Assembly: GCA_030522415.1 (NCBI GenBank)
Contig: CM060106.1
Location: 24,382,074-24,446,073, forward strand
Length of the DNA stretch: 64,000 bases
Reading direction: 5' to 3'
Source: Channallabes apus
Lineage: Eukaryota; Chordata; Actinopteri; Siluriformes; Clariidae
In this document: in pieces, positions 22,940 to 33,174 of the stretch
How positions within the stretch are numbered: the first letter of the stretch is position 1
Layout of the letters: each line of letters starts with the position of its first letter
Made by a program: the position numbers and the translations under genes
Notes under the pieces: model-generated
What the model saw: the letters and a program-made list of their open reading frames with translations, nothing else
Told to the model about the DNA's origin: nothing
Database searches by the model: none

Positions 22940-23358
22940 TTAAAAGGAAAATGCACGTGAAAACAGATGTGTTTTAAGCATGGTTTTAAAATGATTAAGA
23001 TTTTGGGTGGCTCTCAACTGCACAGGGAGGCTGTTCCACAGGCTGGGGGCTACCGCCGAAAAGGCTCTGCCACCTCTGGTTTTGAGCTTTGTTCTGGGGA
23101 TGTGCAGTAAATGATGATCAGAGGATCGCAAATCTCTGGAAGGGGAGTACGGGACAAGAAGCTCCGACAGATAGGCAGGTGCCAAATTATTTCGGCTTTT
23201 AAAAACAAGAAGTAATATTTTAAACTGGATCCTGAAATGTACAGGAAGGGTAGCCAGTATGGGTGTAATATGATCACGTTTTCTCTTTCCAGTCAAAGGG
23301 CGAGCTGCTGCATTTTGAACGTCTTGTAGCCGTTGAAGTTGTGACTGACTGAGACCTA
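22940..23358 (-). pseudogene. L2 LINE C-terminal coding region
   Basis: Open for 118 codons on the minus strand. It shows the conserved C-terminal pattern of L2 proteins: HFRIQFKILLLVFKSRNNLA, LRSSDHHLLHIPRTKLKTRG, GRAFSAVAPSLWNSLPVQLR. It is the downstream continuation of the RT segment at 24446-25200, from which it is separated by the Tc1 insertion. Confidence 0.8.
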
Positions 23359-23360
23359 TA

Positions 23361-24443
23361 CAGTGGTGTGAAAAACTATTTGCCCCCTTCCTGATTACCC
23401 TAAAAAGCGCAGAGACAACTCATCCGAGAGGCCACAAAAGACCCCAGGACAACATCTAAAGAACTGCAGGCCTCACTTGCCTCAATTAAGGTCAGTGTTC
23501 ACGACTCCACCATAAGAAAGAGACTGGGCAAAAACGGCCTGCATGGCAGATTTCCAAGGCGCAAACCACTTTTAAGCAAAAAGAACATTAAGGCTCGTCT
23601 CAATTTTGCTAAAAAACGTCTCAATGATTGCCAAGACTTTTGGGAAAATACCTTGTGGACCGACGAGACAAAAGTTGAACTTTTTGGAAGGTGCGTGTCC
23701 CGTTACATCTGGCGTAAAAGTAACACAGCATTTCAGAAAAAGAACATCATACCAACAGTAAAATATGGTGGTGGTAATGTGATGGTCTGGTGTTGTTTTG
23801 CTGCTTCAGGACCTGGAAGGCTTGCTGTGATAGATGGAACCATGAATTCTACTGTCTACCAAAAAATCCTGAAGGAGAATGTCCGGCCATCTGTTCGTCA
23901 ACTCAAGCTGAAGCGATCTTGGGTGCTGCAGCAGGACAATGACCCAAAACACACCAGCAAATCCACCTCTGAATGGCTGAAGAAAAACAAAATGAAGACT
24001 TTGGAGTGGCCTAGTCAAAGTCCTGACCTGAATCCTATTGAGATGTGGCAGGACCTTAAAAAGGCGGTTCATGCTAGAAAACCCTCAAATAAAGCTGAAT
24101 TACAACAATTCTGCAAAGATGAGTGGGCCAAAATTCCTCCAGAGCGCTGTAAAAGACTCGTCGTAAGTTATCGCAAACGCTTGATTGCAGTTATTGCTGC
24201 TAAGGGTGGCCCAACCAGTTATTAGGTTCAGGGGCAATTACTTTTTCACACAGGGCCATGTAGGTTTGGATTTTTTTTTCTCCCTAAATAATAAAACCCC
24301 TCATTTAAAAACTGCATTTTGTGTTTACTTGTGTTATCTTTGACTAATAGTTAAATGTGTTTGATGATCAGAAACATTTTGTGTGACAAACATGCAAAAG
24401 AATGAGAAATCAGGAGGGGGGCAAATAGTTTTTCACACCACTG
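23361..24443 (+). mobile_element. Tc1-like transposon, copy A2 (internally deleted)
   Basis: Ends are the same CAGTGGTGTGAAAAA...CACCACTG as copy A1, with TA on both sides (23359-23360 and 24444-24445). After only about 35 bp of left terminus, the sequence jumps at about 23396 directly into the transposase, so most of the left inverted repeat and the N-terminal coding region (over 500 bp) are deleted. The right terminus is complete. Confidence 0.95.
23406..24225 (+). pseudogene. Tc1-like transposase, N-truncated (copy A2)
   Basis: Starts inside the DNA-binding region (RQLIREATKDPRTTSKEL). A one-base G insertion at about 23460 shifts the frame, after which it is open for 190 codons from 23653 to a stop at 24225. 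The catalytic positions are present: TDETKVELF, QQDNDPKHTS and SPDLNPIE. One codon of the usual IEMLWHDL stretch is missing or changed (IEMWQDL). The lost N-terminus removes most of the paired DNA-binding domain, so it is not functional. Confidence 0.9.
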
Positions 24444-24445
24444 TA

Positions 24446-25350
24446 TATAACGAGTTACAGTAGTCAAGGCATGACGTGATGAAAGCATGAATTACTCTCT
24501 CAAACTGTTCCGGGGAGATATAGTGCTTAACTTTACTAAGAAGTCGAAGTTGGAAAAAGCTGGACATTACAACTGAGCTTATCTGTTCATCCAGCTTAAA
24601 GGCAGAGTCAAAAATTACCCCAAGATTTCTGGCAGACTGATGAGAAAAAGATTCCAGTGATCCAATGACACCGTCCTAACCACTGAGGAGATTAGACTTT
24701 CCAAAAACAATAATTTCTGTTTTATTTTTGTTCAGAGTGAGAAAGTTTCTCTCTGTGTTTGAACATCTCTGAGACATTTCAACAAGGTCTGAATAGATGG
24801 ACGACTATTTGTTGAGATAGACAGATAAATATGAATATCATCAGCAAAACAGTGGAAGGAGATTTTATGCTTCCTGAAAATGGACCCCAATGGACGCATA
24901 TACAGTGAGAAGAGAATTGGACCTAAAATGGAGCCTTGTGGTACCCCACAGCCAAGAGAAGACACTGAAGATGAATACTTCCCTAGAGGACTTCCCTGAT
25001 TGGAACCATTTAAGAACAGAAACTATAATTCCAACGCATGTCTCAAGGCGTGATAAAAGGATGTTATTGTCTACTGTGTAAGCTGCAGTCAGGTCCAATA
25101 AAACCAGAATGGCAGAATCACCAGAGTCTGCAGCTAAAAGCAAATCGTTAAACACTCTTATGAGAGCAGTTTCAGTGCTGTAACTGATTATGAACAACCT
25201 TTTCTAAAACTTTTGATAAAAAGGGGAGATTAGAAATGGGCCTGAAGTTAGAACGAATAGAGTGATCCAGATTGCTCTTCTTGATCAGCGGTTGTACTAC
25301 AGCATGTTTAAAAGCAGCTGGAACACAACCGGACATCAAGGATGCTAAGG
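24446..25350 (-). pseudogene. L2 LINE reverse transcriptase core
   Basis: Minus-strand RT blocks appear in order: [31 protein letters not shown] (first catalytic Asp, about 25090), [20 protein letters not shown] (about 24930) and FHCFADDIHIYLS (catalytic ADD, about 24850). Frameshifts lie near 24870-24960 and at 25200. A short direct duplication of AAGGAAGACTATCTAC is seen at 25350-25380 beyond the recognisable end. Confidence 0.8.
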
Positions 25351-25482
25351 AAGACTATCTACAGCTAAGGAAGACTATCTACGTTGTGCGCGTTCTAATC
25401 ATGCGGCCTGGGGGAGTTGCGCGTTCTGATCATAAAAGTAGAGTAACGAGGCTATTTTTAAAATGTAAGGAGTAGAAAGTAC

Positions 25483-25724
25483 TAGGGCTGCAACAACTAA
25501 TCGATAAAATCGATAATTATCGATAATGAAATTCGTTGTCAACGAATGCCGTTATCGATTAGTTGGGCTGCTCACGATATTGATGCGCGCGACCACAAGA
25601 TGCACAAATACACACACACAGATACACAGCCGCTCACACAATGGAGGTTACAGAAGCGTCTGCAGGAAAAAGCGTGCGCCCCAAGTCCTCCAAGGTACGG
25701 GAGCAATTTACATTAAACACCTCT
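25483..25724 (+). mobile_element. hAT-like element, 5' end with transposase start
   Basis: Begins TAGGGCTGCAACAACTAATC with an internal inverted pair CAACTAATCGAT/ATCGATTAGTTG, typical of hAT ends. From 25641 a frame opens with MEVTEASAGKSVRPKSSK followed by VREQF, resembling the start of a BED-finger hAT transposase. It then runs into MITE-like sequence at about 25725, so the element is truncated. Confidence 0.5.
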
Positions 25725-26150
25725 TATCGGACGTTAAAATCGAGCGTTTTTCTGCCGGTCGTAGTGTCCGGTGAGCGCGGATGAAGCGCTGAGGGTTTTC
25801 TACACATAGGAGTCAGAGAGAGAGTTCACACGGGCTTTGGTGACGTGTAAACACACGTCACCAAAGCCCGTGTGAACACTCTCACCAGCTGCGCGGTTAT
25901 ACAGGGTAAAAAAAAAAAATGTTGCATGCAGCTTTTTCTTTGCGTTCAAATAGAAAACGAACGCGAGGAAAACACTTCTAGTGCGTTTTTTTCACGTTCA
26001 TTTGACACTTCGGAGGACCGGATATATCCCATGATCCTACATGCTGTACAGAGGGGAAAAGGGCAAAATAAACAGAGTGATCCCAGTAGCGGCCAGTTTT
26101 ATTTCTCTCCCCACGTCGCCGTATTACGAGAATGTCTAGTATTTATTTTA
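25725..26150 (+). repeat. Fragments of the TTAA-flanked MITE family
   Basis: Shares AAATCGAGCGTTTTTCTGCC and a CTCTCCCCACGTCGCCGTAT segment with the complete element at 37179-37588 (there AAATCGACCGTTTTTCTGCC and CTCTCCCTACGTCGCTGTAT). The order is disrupted by the perfect hairpin at 25824-25877. No target duplication is seen. Confidence 0.55.
25824..25877. repeat. Perfect 25-bp hairpin made of MITE termini
   Basis: Arms 25824-25848 and 25853-25877 are perfectly complementary and separated by four bases (AAAC). The arm starts GTTCACACGGGC, which is also the terminal sequence of the TTAA MITE at 37179. Confidence 0.9.
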
Positions 26151-26214
26151 TTATTTTTTTTATTGAGACAAAAAAAAAAACGATAAAATACACGAGAGGA
26201 TCCTGATCCGTACT
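26151..26214. other. A/T-rich spacer
   Basis: Homopolymer-rich junction between the MITE debris and the LINE fragment. Confidence 0.4.
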
Positions 26215-26692
26215 GACTGAGGCCTTCAGGTCAGAAAGTCCAGGATCCAGTTGCAGAAGGAGGTGTTCAGGCCCAACAGGTTCAGCTTCCCGATCAGTTG
26301 TTGGGGGATGATAGTATTGAATGCTGAGCTGAAATCTATGTACAGCATTCGAACGTATGTGTCCTTCTTGTCCAAGTGTGTGAGGGCAAGATGAAGTGTA
26401 GTGGAGATGGCGTCGTCCATTGAGTGGTTAGGACGGTACGCAAATTGCAGTGGGTCCAGTGAGGGAGGCAGCAGGGTCTTGATGTGTCTCATGACGAGCC
26501 GCTCGAAGCACTTCATGATGATGGCTTTAAGTGCAACGGGACAGTAGTCATTGAGACAGGACACAGAAGACTTCTTGGGCACAGGTACGATGGTGGTGGC
26601 CTTGAAGCACGTGGGAACGACAGCGCTGCTCAGAGAGATGTTGAAGATGTCGGTAAGAACATCTGCCAGTTCCTCACATTCTCTGAGCACAC
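26215..26692 (-). pseudogene. CR1/L2-like LINE RT fragment hosting the provirus (left part)
   Basis: Open for 154 codons on the minus strand. Blocks in order are [60 protein letters not shown] and [20 protein letters not shown] (first catalytic Asp), ending at LDFLT. It closely resembles the LINE at 5113-9066. The upstream continuation (GCKPRKAAGPDNILG) is found at 35411-35460, on the other side of the provirus. Last four bases before the provirus: ACAC. Confidence 0.85.
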
Positions 26693-26841
26693 TGTAATGG
26701 AAAAATCATATTTTAATTATGTATTAATTCTATTTGATCCTTGTAGTAAGTGTGTAACGTAGACGTTAGAAGTTTGAACTTGTTTGTCGAAGCTTAGAGA
26801 CACAAGGCCGAGAACAGAATAGAAACAACCTGATTGTAATT
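26693..26841 (+). repeat. 5' LTR, truncated
   Basis: The first about 149 bp match the start of the 3' LTR (TGTAATGGAAAAATCATATT onward). Similarity ends abruptly after GATTGTA, so about 280 bp containing the TATA box, poly(A) signal and LTR end are missing. No primer-binding site could be identified downstream, and I infer that the deletion removed it. Confidence 0.85.
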
Positions 26842-27232
26842 GAGTAAGAAGTGCGCTTTCTCACAGTGGCTGGGATGGATTTAAACTTGGATCTATCACA
26901 CGAGTCTGGGATTCGTGAAGTACCCAAAAAAAGTGCAAAGGCGCACAAAAGAGAGAGAGAGAGAGAGAGGGTACTGGTTTCGCCTCGTTTACGAAAACTT
27001 GGCCCCGCAGCAGACGTGCTCGGTGTGAGGACCTCCGGAGGTAAAGCAAGTCAGAGTGCAGGGTTGCAAGATGCACACGTAAAAGTCAAGAGGACTTTAT
27101 GGGATAAAGGAAAAACAGTCAAGGGGACTGTTGAGGTAAATTAAGGTAGAGTGTAAAGTGCACCGGTAAAAGTCAAGAGGACTGTGAGAGCACTGAGAGT
27201 TAGTGGCACGTGTAAATTGACAGGTAAAAATC
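26842..27232 (+). other. Retroviral leader region remnant
   Basis: Lies between the truncated LTR and gag. It contains a (GA)n run at about 26949-26968 and a twice-repeated AAAGTCAAGAGGACT motif near 27083 and 27169. An open frame at 26851-27144 has no recognisable product. Confidence 0.5.
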
Positions 27233-28746
27233 ATGGGTAACAGCAAAACTAAAACTATAGAAAAGATTCCATGGGGTTGTGATAAACCTAACATCCAATT
27301 TATGTTTAGAAATTATGGCCCTGAGGCTGTGACCCAAGTAGAAATGTGGATAAGGGAGTGTGGCTTTCCTGAAGCAGGGAGTTTTAGCCGGCACCAGATA
27401 GAATTATTGAAGGCAAGATTGCAACAAAAAGAGATTGATAATTACAATAACAAAAAGAAAAAAAGTAAACATTAATTGGGTAGGATTTAATATGTGGAAG
27501 GCAGAAGCAGAACTTAGAGAAAAACGCATACAACCTAAAATGCAAGCACAAAGCACTGATTCTTTCCAGTGTGTTAAGTCTGTTTCAGATCCCGACCTGG
27601 ACGGCTGCCCCCCGCGACCCCCAGCTATTAGACATATAGCCCCTACAACAGATCCAGTAAGACAACATGGACAAGAGACTTCTCGGCAGGCCCAAGGCCC
27701 CAGCACAGCAAGCACAGCCAGCACAGCAAGCACGGCTGTGTCTCCAATTTCGTCACATACTCGAACCAAGGTTCAGCTGAAAAGAGAAAAGGCTGATCGA
27801 CAACCACCACCTGATGACAGCGAGGACGAGAGAGGAACTCTTAGGAGCTACAGGAAGTGTTCATCAAGTAATCACTGCTCCAATGATGGAAGTAGCAGGG
27901 GCGGATGGCACAGCGATGCTTGTTCACCGACCATGGACAATAAAGGATATTGAAAATGCACATGGTCAGCTCCCAGACCCGAGAGAGGTGGGAGGACAGA
28001 AATTCGGTGACGAAATGAGCAGATTTTGCTCAGAGTTTCGCCCGACATCTTATGAAATGCGGCGACTTTTGGGGAGAAAACTAGGTACGGACTTTGCAAA
28101 GATTAAGTATTCCTGGCCAATGGACAATGTTTTCGCACGGCGAGCTCAGGCGGATCATGAAGAAAACCAAGCATTTAACGGTTTTGTGGTGTGCCTTACA
28201 GCAGCGTGTAAAGAAGCGTTCCCAGCAAAAATGGATATGACTAAAATATCAATGTGCAAACAACAACCAGGAGAGAGCGTGTCACAATATCTCACCCGTC
28301 TCACTGAGGTACATGATGCAAACAGCGGGCTGGAGAGGCCTGCAGACATGTCTGTGGCAGCAATTTCACCGTATGAAGCACATTTTAGGAACAGTTTCAT
28401 AAATGGATTACAGGAGGACATCGCTCAGAAGGTGAAAAACACATGCGTTGGATGGGACACTGGAAAACTTAGTCTCATTGAACAACATGCAATACGCGCG
28501 GAAAAGCTGGTATCACAAGAAAAAGATAAGCGCAACAAGAAGAGAAAAGACCAGAGTCACAATGCACAGCTGGCAGTGTTGCAGATGGTAAGACAAACTG
28601 CGGATGTACGGTACAGGAGACGTGGACGTGGGAGAACAAATGGCTGTTATGCATGCGGAAGTGAAAACCATTGGATTAGAGACTGTCCGAGAAGGAGCAG
28701 AGGAGAGGAATGGATTAGGAGAGGTGAGGATCAGGGTGGAAATTGA
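27233..28746 (+). pseudogene. gag: Retroviral gag, frameshifted
   Basis: Gag forms the virus core. The frame starts MGNSKT at 27233, with a glycine at position 2 and a Ser/Thr at position 6 as in N-myristoylated matrix proteins. A frameshift near the A-rich run at about 27450-27475 moves to a second frame, which holds a Pro/Ser/Thr-rich segment with a short GCACAGCAAGCAC tandem repeat (27700-27735). Another shift near 27840 leads to the long capsid/nucleocapsid frame. Near the end is one zinc knuckle, C-x2-C-x4-H-x4-C (about 28648-28690), after an Arg-rich stretch. Gag ends with TGA at 28744-28746, and the same frame stays open into the protease. Confidence 0.88.
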
Positions 28747-29463
28747 CAGAAAAAGGCCGGGGCCGTGGGGAGCAGATCCGAAGGAGAGGGTGAGTCAAAA
28801 CCTTTAATGCTTTGCAATGAAGATTCGCTAGAGCTAACCTCTTCAACTAACCTTTCTGAACTTATTTCACAAACTATATTAAGACTAGAAAATGTGCAAG
28901 AACATCTTGGCACTTACACAAAGTTTGGTGAAGAGTCATATAAGCAAATGCCTGTGTATATGATGAATGTTGCAGGAGAGAAGATTATGTTTCTGGTAGA
29001 CTCTGGAGCAGGAAACTCTGTGATAAGATCTAGTCAGTTAAGTGAGCCAGTAAAAACGAGTGGACGGTACTTGAATTCAGTAGGGGCATCTGGTGTCATG
29101 GTAAAAGAAAAATTTTCTACACTCCTTAAGTGTGAAACTGATAAAGGAGAAAAATTCAAATTTTCATTCTTGCTTTCTAGTTGTTGTCCTATTAATCTCC
29201 TGGGGCGTGATTTAATAAACAAATTGGGATTGAGTTTGATTAGTACCCAAGGAGGGCTAAAAGTAATGGAGAAAGATGAAGTAGAAATTCAGGGGGTGAA
29301 ATATGACACCAGGCCATTGATGTACGTGTATGAGTGGATATGGGCTCAATCTATTGCGAGTTCAGTGAACCAGACACTTGTGGAAGCAGCACATGACCGC
29401 ATTAACCCTACTAACAAAAGTTTTATGTCTGAACATGATTTGCACTGCACACATTCATTTTGA
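28747..29463 (+). pseudogene. pro: Retroviral protease region
   Basis: Continues in the gag frame after the UGA. The aspartic protease active site (DSGAGNS) is at about 28999-29020, and the flap/C-terminal LLGRD motif at about 29200. Viral proteases act as dimers to cut Gag-Pol. The frame closes at 29463, while the polymerase continues from about 29400 in another frame, so a frameshift separates them. Confidence 0.88.
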
Positions 29464-31579
29464 AAAGCCTGATAATGAGTATGAGAGTGAATGGTTTAGA
29501 GAACTGCAAAATCCAGACATGCTATTGTTTCAAGATCTATATTGGGACCAATATAGATGCGCCGTATCTATAGACCTCTCTAGAGTAAGTGTAAGAACTG
29601 GCATGCCACACCCATTTACCATAGAAGGGTCACATCCTCATGTGTCATTATCCAAAAATAACAAAAATGAATGGCAAGAATTGGGACCGTGGGTGTTGAA
29701 TAACCTCAGAATTAATGATTGGGCTCGTGTGGGAGACACAGAGACTTGGTATAGCAAAACAAATAACACATACAAGGTCGGTCTGAACTGGTTGGTAGAA
29801 GCTAAGAGAGCTGTAGAGATAATTCCGGTGTCAACATTGAATCATGAGAGAGTGAATTGGAGCTTCCCACAGATAGAGATAAGCGACCCAAGGCTAAAAA
29901 CAGTGCCAGAGAGTCTTTCGGCAAAGGGAAAACATGATGTGGGACTCCTATGTGATGTTGAACCAGTAATAATTACAGCAAAGTCAGATTATAGGCCTTG
30001 TAAGACACAGTATCCATTGAAAACTGAGGCGATAGAAGGCATTACTCCCGTGTTTAATTCTTTATTAAAGGCTGGAGTGATAATCCCATGTGAAGACTCA
30101 CCAGTTAGAACACCAATCTTTCCAGTGAAAAAAGCAAAAATTCCAGGTGAACCTGAAGATTGGAGATTTGTGCAGGACCTTCAAGCAGTAAATGATGCAA
30201 TAATACCAAGAGCTCCAAATGTCCCGAATCCATACACTATCCTAGCGCAAATCCCACCGGGCAGCCGGTGGTTTGCAGTTGTAGATTTAGCCAATGCATT
30301 TTTTTGCGTTCCTGTTCACCCTGACAGCCAGTACTGGTTTGCGTTTTCATTTAAGGGGAAATCATATACTTTCACGAGATTATGTCACGAGACAAGTCTA
30401 TCTAAATTACAGTTTGTACAACAGCAGGTAAAATTATTGGGGCATCTGATATCAGAACAAGGTAATACTTTAGGTCCAAACAGAGTAAAAGCAATTCAAG
30501 AAATTCCAAAAACAAAAACAAAAAAACAACTTATGTCATTTTTGGGCATGTGTTCATATTGCAGAACGTTCATTCCTAACTATGCAATCCTCGAGGCTCC
30601 CTTGAGTGAGATAGCTCATGGGAAGGGCCTACAGGCCCACAGTGCACTTAGTTGGACTCAAGAGGCAGAAAAGGCATTCACTAATTTGAAATTGGCACTA
30701 CAAACCACACCTACTTTGGGGATCCCCAATCCAAATAAACCTTTTGTGCAGACAGTGGATGAAAAGCGAGGTTGTATGACATCTGTGCTATTGCAAGAAC
30801 ATGGGAGTAAACTCAGGCCGGTGGCCTATTTTTCAGCAAAACTAGATCCTGTAGCAGCAGGGTTACCAATGTGTTTAAGAGCCGTTGCAGCTGCTGAAAA
30901 AGCTGTAACAGCTTCTAGGGACATAGTAGGGTACAGTGATTTAACTTTATTGGTTCTACATGCAGTTTCACTACTTCTCCTCGAACAAAAAACGGCACAC
31001 ATGTCAACAGCACGATGGTTGAGGTATAACACAATTTTATTAGAGATGCCAAATGTTACAGTAAAAAGATGCACTGTGCTTAATCCTGCTACTCTTCTTC
31101 CTACAGAAGGCGATGGTGAACCACATGACTGTGTAGCTGTAACTAATGAAATTTGCAGCCCAAGACCTGATTTACAAGATATTCCTTTGCAGAATGTAGA
31201 AATGGAAGTGTTTGTAGATGGATCAGCATTCAGGAACAAACAAGCAGGCCAAAATTGCGTAGGGTATGCCGTGGTAACTGCATATGGTATATTAAAATCA
31301 GAGCCACTTCCTAAACATCTATCTGCACAAGCAGCAGAGCTTATTGCTTTAACAGAAGCATGTAAACTTGCTGAGGGTAAAACAGTCACTATATATACTG
31401 ACAGTGAGTTCGCTTTTGGGGTAACTCACGATTTTGCAACACTGTGGAAGCACAGGGGGTTTCTTACATCATCAGGGAAGCCAATAGCGCATCACGGCCT
31501 GATTTCTGACCTCCTGAAGGCAATCCTTTTACCTAAATCGATTGCTGTTTGTAAATGCGCAGCTCACACAAAAAACTAA
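29378..31579 (+). pseudogene. pol: Retroviral reverse transcriptase / RNase H with internal deletion
   Basis: Open for over 730 codons. The first about 180 codons (29460-30000) form an extra segment between protease and RT containing HVSLSKNNKNEWQELGP. RT proper starts near 30000 and has the first catalytic aspartate in VVDLANAF (about 30280). At about 30385-30395 the sequence jumps from SYTFTRL to SLSKLQFV without leaving frame. The whole catalytic YxDD block, about 80-90 residues, is missing. The connection domain follows, then RNase H (about 31200-31580) with its FVDGSA, AELIAL and YTDSEF acidic positions. The frame ends at 31579, and RNase H/integrase resume in another frame from 31542. 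Confidence 0.9.
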
Positions 31580-32775
31580 TTATCCAATTTCACAGGGAAA
31601 CTCAAGAGCAGATGCAGCAGCAAAGACAGCGGCATCGAGACCACCTAATGACAATGTTAAGATGTGCATGACTAAATCATCTTTTCCAACAGCTGATTTA
31701 CAGGATTTGCAGACACAAGCTACCCCAGCAGAAAAGCAAGACTGGTCAAAGGCTGGGGGAAAAGTGAGGAATGGGGTATGGTACGGCCCCAATAACAAAC
31801 CTTGTTTACCAAAAGCTTTATTTCCTCATTATGCAAAATTGACACATGGTAAGGACCATGTTTCAAAAGGGGGAATGGCTGATAGTATATCTCGGTGTTG
31901 GTATACTAGAGGCTTTACAAATTACTGCCAAAAATACTGTGAAAAATTTGTAATTTGCGCTACTAATAACATAGGGAGAGGAATTAAGATCAGTCAAAGC
32001 GCACACCCACAACCACAAAGGCCTTTTGAACATATACAAATGGATTTCATAGAGCTAACACCAAGTGAAGGAAAAAAATATTGTTTGGTATTAGTTGATA
32101 TGTTTTCTAAATGGGTGGAAGCTTTCCCTACATCCAAACAAGATGCCAGGGCAGTAGCAAAAGCATTGCTATCTGAGATTATCCCACGCTGGGGAATCCC
32201 TGAAAAAATAAGTAGCGACAACGGCACTCCCTTTGTAAACCAGGCTCTGCACCAAGTAGGAGAACGTCTGGGAATAGATTTAAGACAGCATTGTGCATAC
32301 CACCTAGCTAGTGGGGGTGCAGTAGAAAGAGAAAATGCCACATTAAAGAACAAACTTGCCAAATGCTGTGATGAAACAGGAATATCATGGACCAAAGCAC
32401 TTCCCATAGTACTAATGTACATGAGAACTAGAGTAAGGGGGAAGAGCAAATTTAAGCCCTTTTGAGATTTTGTTTGGCGGACCACCCAATACTGGAATTG
32501 GACCAAAACCCATCGCCAGAAATCTAACAGGTCATTGTGAAGATGAAATGTTGTCTTATTGTGCAAAACTCTCTGCTGTTTTATCTCAAGTACAGGCCCA
32601 AGTGAAAGAGGCCTTGCCACAACCAGCAGAGGGGATCCTGCATAACCTGAAGCCAGGGGACTGGTAAAAGACTTCAGGAGAAAGAGTTGGAGGGCTAGAA
32701 GGTGGCTGGGACCGTTCCAGGTGCTCCTTGTGACGCAGACAGCAGTTAAGGTAGCGCGTCCCAGAACCAGATAAT
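31542..32775 (+). pseudogene. Retroviral integrase
   Basis: Starts with the end of RNase H (GNSRADAAAK), then a zinc-binding HHCC region (about 31830-31970). The DDE core follows: QMDFIEL (about 32040), SSDNGTPF (about 32214) and GGAVERENA (about 32316), so all three acidic residues are present. The frame breaks near 32463, and the C-terminal part continues in another frame (ILFGGPPNTG, about 32470). A further shift near 32655 precedes a GPF-type tail ending at about 32775. Integrase joins viral DNA to host DNA with a 4-bp stagger, matching the ACAC duplication. Confidence 0.88.
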
Positions 32776-33174
32776 CTGAAGAGAGAGCACGTAGAGGTCA
32801 ACAAGGGTGAACAGTGAAGTGCTAGTAACCTCTCCTGTAAACCCCAACAGACCTTCATCTGCACGCAAAGTGCATGGGTCAGAAGAACCAACTAGAGTGA
32901 CAGGAACAATGCGGAATCACAACTCTCCACTCAAGTTCATCACAAGAACAAGTATACAGTTACATCTGTAGCCAACACGTGAGAAAATTGCAGGGTATCA
33001 AGGTGAATTTAAGTAGTAGCATATGGGAACTTTAAGAGTAACCTAAGGTTAAGAGTATATTGTAACTAATGACAGGATAGAAGACTGATTTAAGGGATAG
33101 AAAATATCAGAGAGTATTCACATTACAGACATTGAATTGACTGGACTGGACGGTAAGAAAAAATTAAAATTAAA
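32776..33174 (+). other. pol-env spacer
   Basis: About 400 bp with no readable coding sequence. It may hold the env splice acceptor, but I cannot identify one with confidence. Confidence 0.4.

Larger units (their letters stand above)
22725..25350 (-). mobile_element. L2-clade LINE, 5'-truncated and interrupted
   Basis: A minus-strand LINE whose 3' end lies at 22725 with TTGA-type tail repeats. The tail reads TTGATTGATTGG and the adjacent 3' UTR has CAGCACTTTGGTCAGC. It is interrupted by Tc1 copy A2 at 23361-24443, and the LINE reading resumes across the TA duplication (GACCTA|TATAACGAGTTACAG). The left half holds the RT C-terminus and the right half the RT core. Confidence 0.8.

Noticed and set aside
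26851..27144. An accessory gene in the retroviral leader
   Set aside because: No known domain, and the sequence includes a GA microsatellite and a short tandem repeat. Probably chance.
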